Shown here piece by piece: positions 13,326-13,827 of a DNA stretch of 13,827 bases; within the stretch, counting starts at the first letter, position 1; every line of letters begins with the position of its first letter. The DNA is from an uncultured Ruminococcus sp. (GTDB lineage: Bacteria; Bacillota; Clostridia; Oscillospirales; Acutalibacteraceae). The DNA lies in NCBI GenBank assembly GCA_902766305.1, contig CACXDE010000023.1, positions 1-13,827 of the forward strand, in the 5' to 3' direction. The notes below the pieces were generated by a model, which was given only the letters and a program-made list of their open reading frames with translations, ran no database searches and was not told the origin of the DNA. A program made the translations under genes and the position numbers.

Positions 13326-13827
13326 ATGGAAAACAAGTGCCCGTACAAATGTTATTATCAGATGCCCGTTCTGTGGAGCAGAACTGGAACAGAAAAAGGA
13401 AGATAAGCTTACTTTTCAGAATGCCAAGGAAGCGCTGAGATACATCATCAAGACTTACGGCGTTGATGTAATATTTGACGGACTTCAGCTGAAAACGGCA
13501 CTTGACGAATTTATTCCGGATCTGAAGCAGGAACGCAAGGTATTTATGGATGCGTATGAGTACGGCATCTGCAATGCGCTTTATCTGGCTCACGAAGAAC
13601 CTGAGATAGATAAATGTATCGCTATACTGCAGTCGATCAAGGTTCTTACTCAAGAGGCTTGTATGGCAGAAAAATGGGCTTGCTACGTTGTAGAAACGTA
13701 TGTATATGCCCTTAACTGGAACGTACCTATGTTCGGTATTACTCCGAATATACATATGTACCAGATCCCTGAGAGCATTCATGAATCCGGTGATAACGGC
13801 AAGGGCGAACCTATGATGATCCAGTCA
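13300..13827 (+). CDS. Zinc-ribbon protein of unknown function, N-terminal 176 residues (runs off window)
   Basis: The frame is open from ATG 13300 to the last base. Residues 1-26 form a zinc ribbon, with CTNC (Cys3, Cys6) and CPFC (Cys22, Cys25) as the metal-binding pairs. Residues 40-75 carry a pattern, AKEALRYIIKTYGVDVIFDG then ALDEFIPDLKQERK, of the kind I associate with multi-domain zinc-ribbon proteins of Ruminococcus-type bacteria (recollection, not checked). The rest is mixed helical with several Cys (for example in ACMAEKWACYVV) and no membrane segment so far. GGCGGTGA (13287-13292 region) is the ribosome-binding site, about 7 nt before ATG. It has its own promoters and a structured leader. 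The C-terminal part, which would name the function, lies outside the window. Confidence 0.75.
   Translation, partial: MQCTNCGSEWKTSARTNVIIRCPFCGAELEQKKEDKLTFQNAKEALRYIIKTYGVDVIFDGLQLKTALDEFIPDLKQERKVFMDAYEYGICNALYLAHEEPEIDKCIAILQSIKVLTQEACMAEKWACYVVETYVYALNWNVPMFGITPNIHMYQIPESIHESGDNGKGEPMMIQS

Noticed and set aside
13258..13782. 174-codon minus-strand reading frame at the right end
   Set aside because: Antisense to the zinc-ribbon gene, whose CxxC pairs, start and ribosome-binding site are convincing.

Overview
The window looks like a chromosomal segment from a low-to-moderate GC, endospore-lineage Clostridia member, most likely a Ruminococcus-like member of the Oscillospiraceae. That placement is inference from several things: an alaS T-box, adjacent spoIIGA-sigE, DapL (the one-step diaminopimelate aminotransferase), a BspA-type leucine-rich-repeat protein with Big_2 domains, and dense families of small palindromic intergenic repeats.

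Layout. (1) 1-360, minus strand: the first 13 codons of alanyl-tRNA synthetase, preceded by a complete alanine T-box riboswitch and a near-consensus sigma-A promoter. (2) 361-1227: a MazF-type mRNA interferase with no antitoxin gene beside it, bracketed by two inverted copies of a 26-nt repeat. (3) 1279-2844: spoIIGA and sigE, the protease and pro-sigma factor of mother-cell sporulation; sigG, often the next gene, is absent. (4) 2845-3227: no gene, but five consecutive perfect inverted repeats. (5) 3228-8940, minus strand: a secreted LRR/Big_2 protein and dapL, apparently cotranscribed, followed after a terminator by a membrane-anchored FnIII-polysaccharide deacetylase. (6) 9259-12734, plus strand: aldo/keto reductase, recG and a stand-alone TipAS-domain protein, closely spaced and ending at a strong terminator. 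(7) 12781-13827: a long leader with two good promoters and mutually exclusive RNA stems, a 24-codon ORF that overlaps the next start, and the N-terminal 176 residues of a zinc-ribbon protein of unknown function that runs off the window.

Most genes are housekeeping: translation control, DNA repair, lysine/peptidoglycan precursor synthesis, sporulation control and envelope modification. The least explained parts are the repeat-flanked orphan mazF, the palindrome cluster after sigE, the coupling of a surface-type LRR protein to dapL, and the structured leader with overlapping small ORF before the zinc-ribbon gene. No CRISPR array, phage gene, transposase, tRNA or rRNA was seen.
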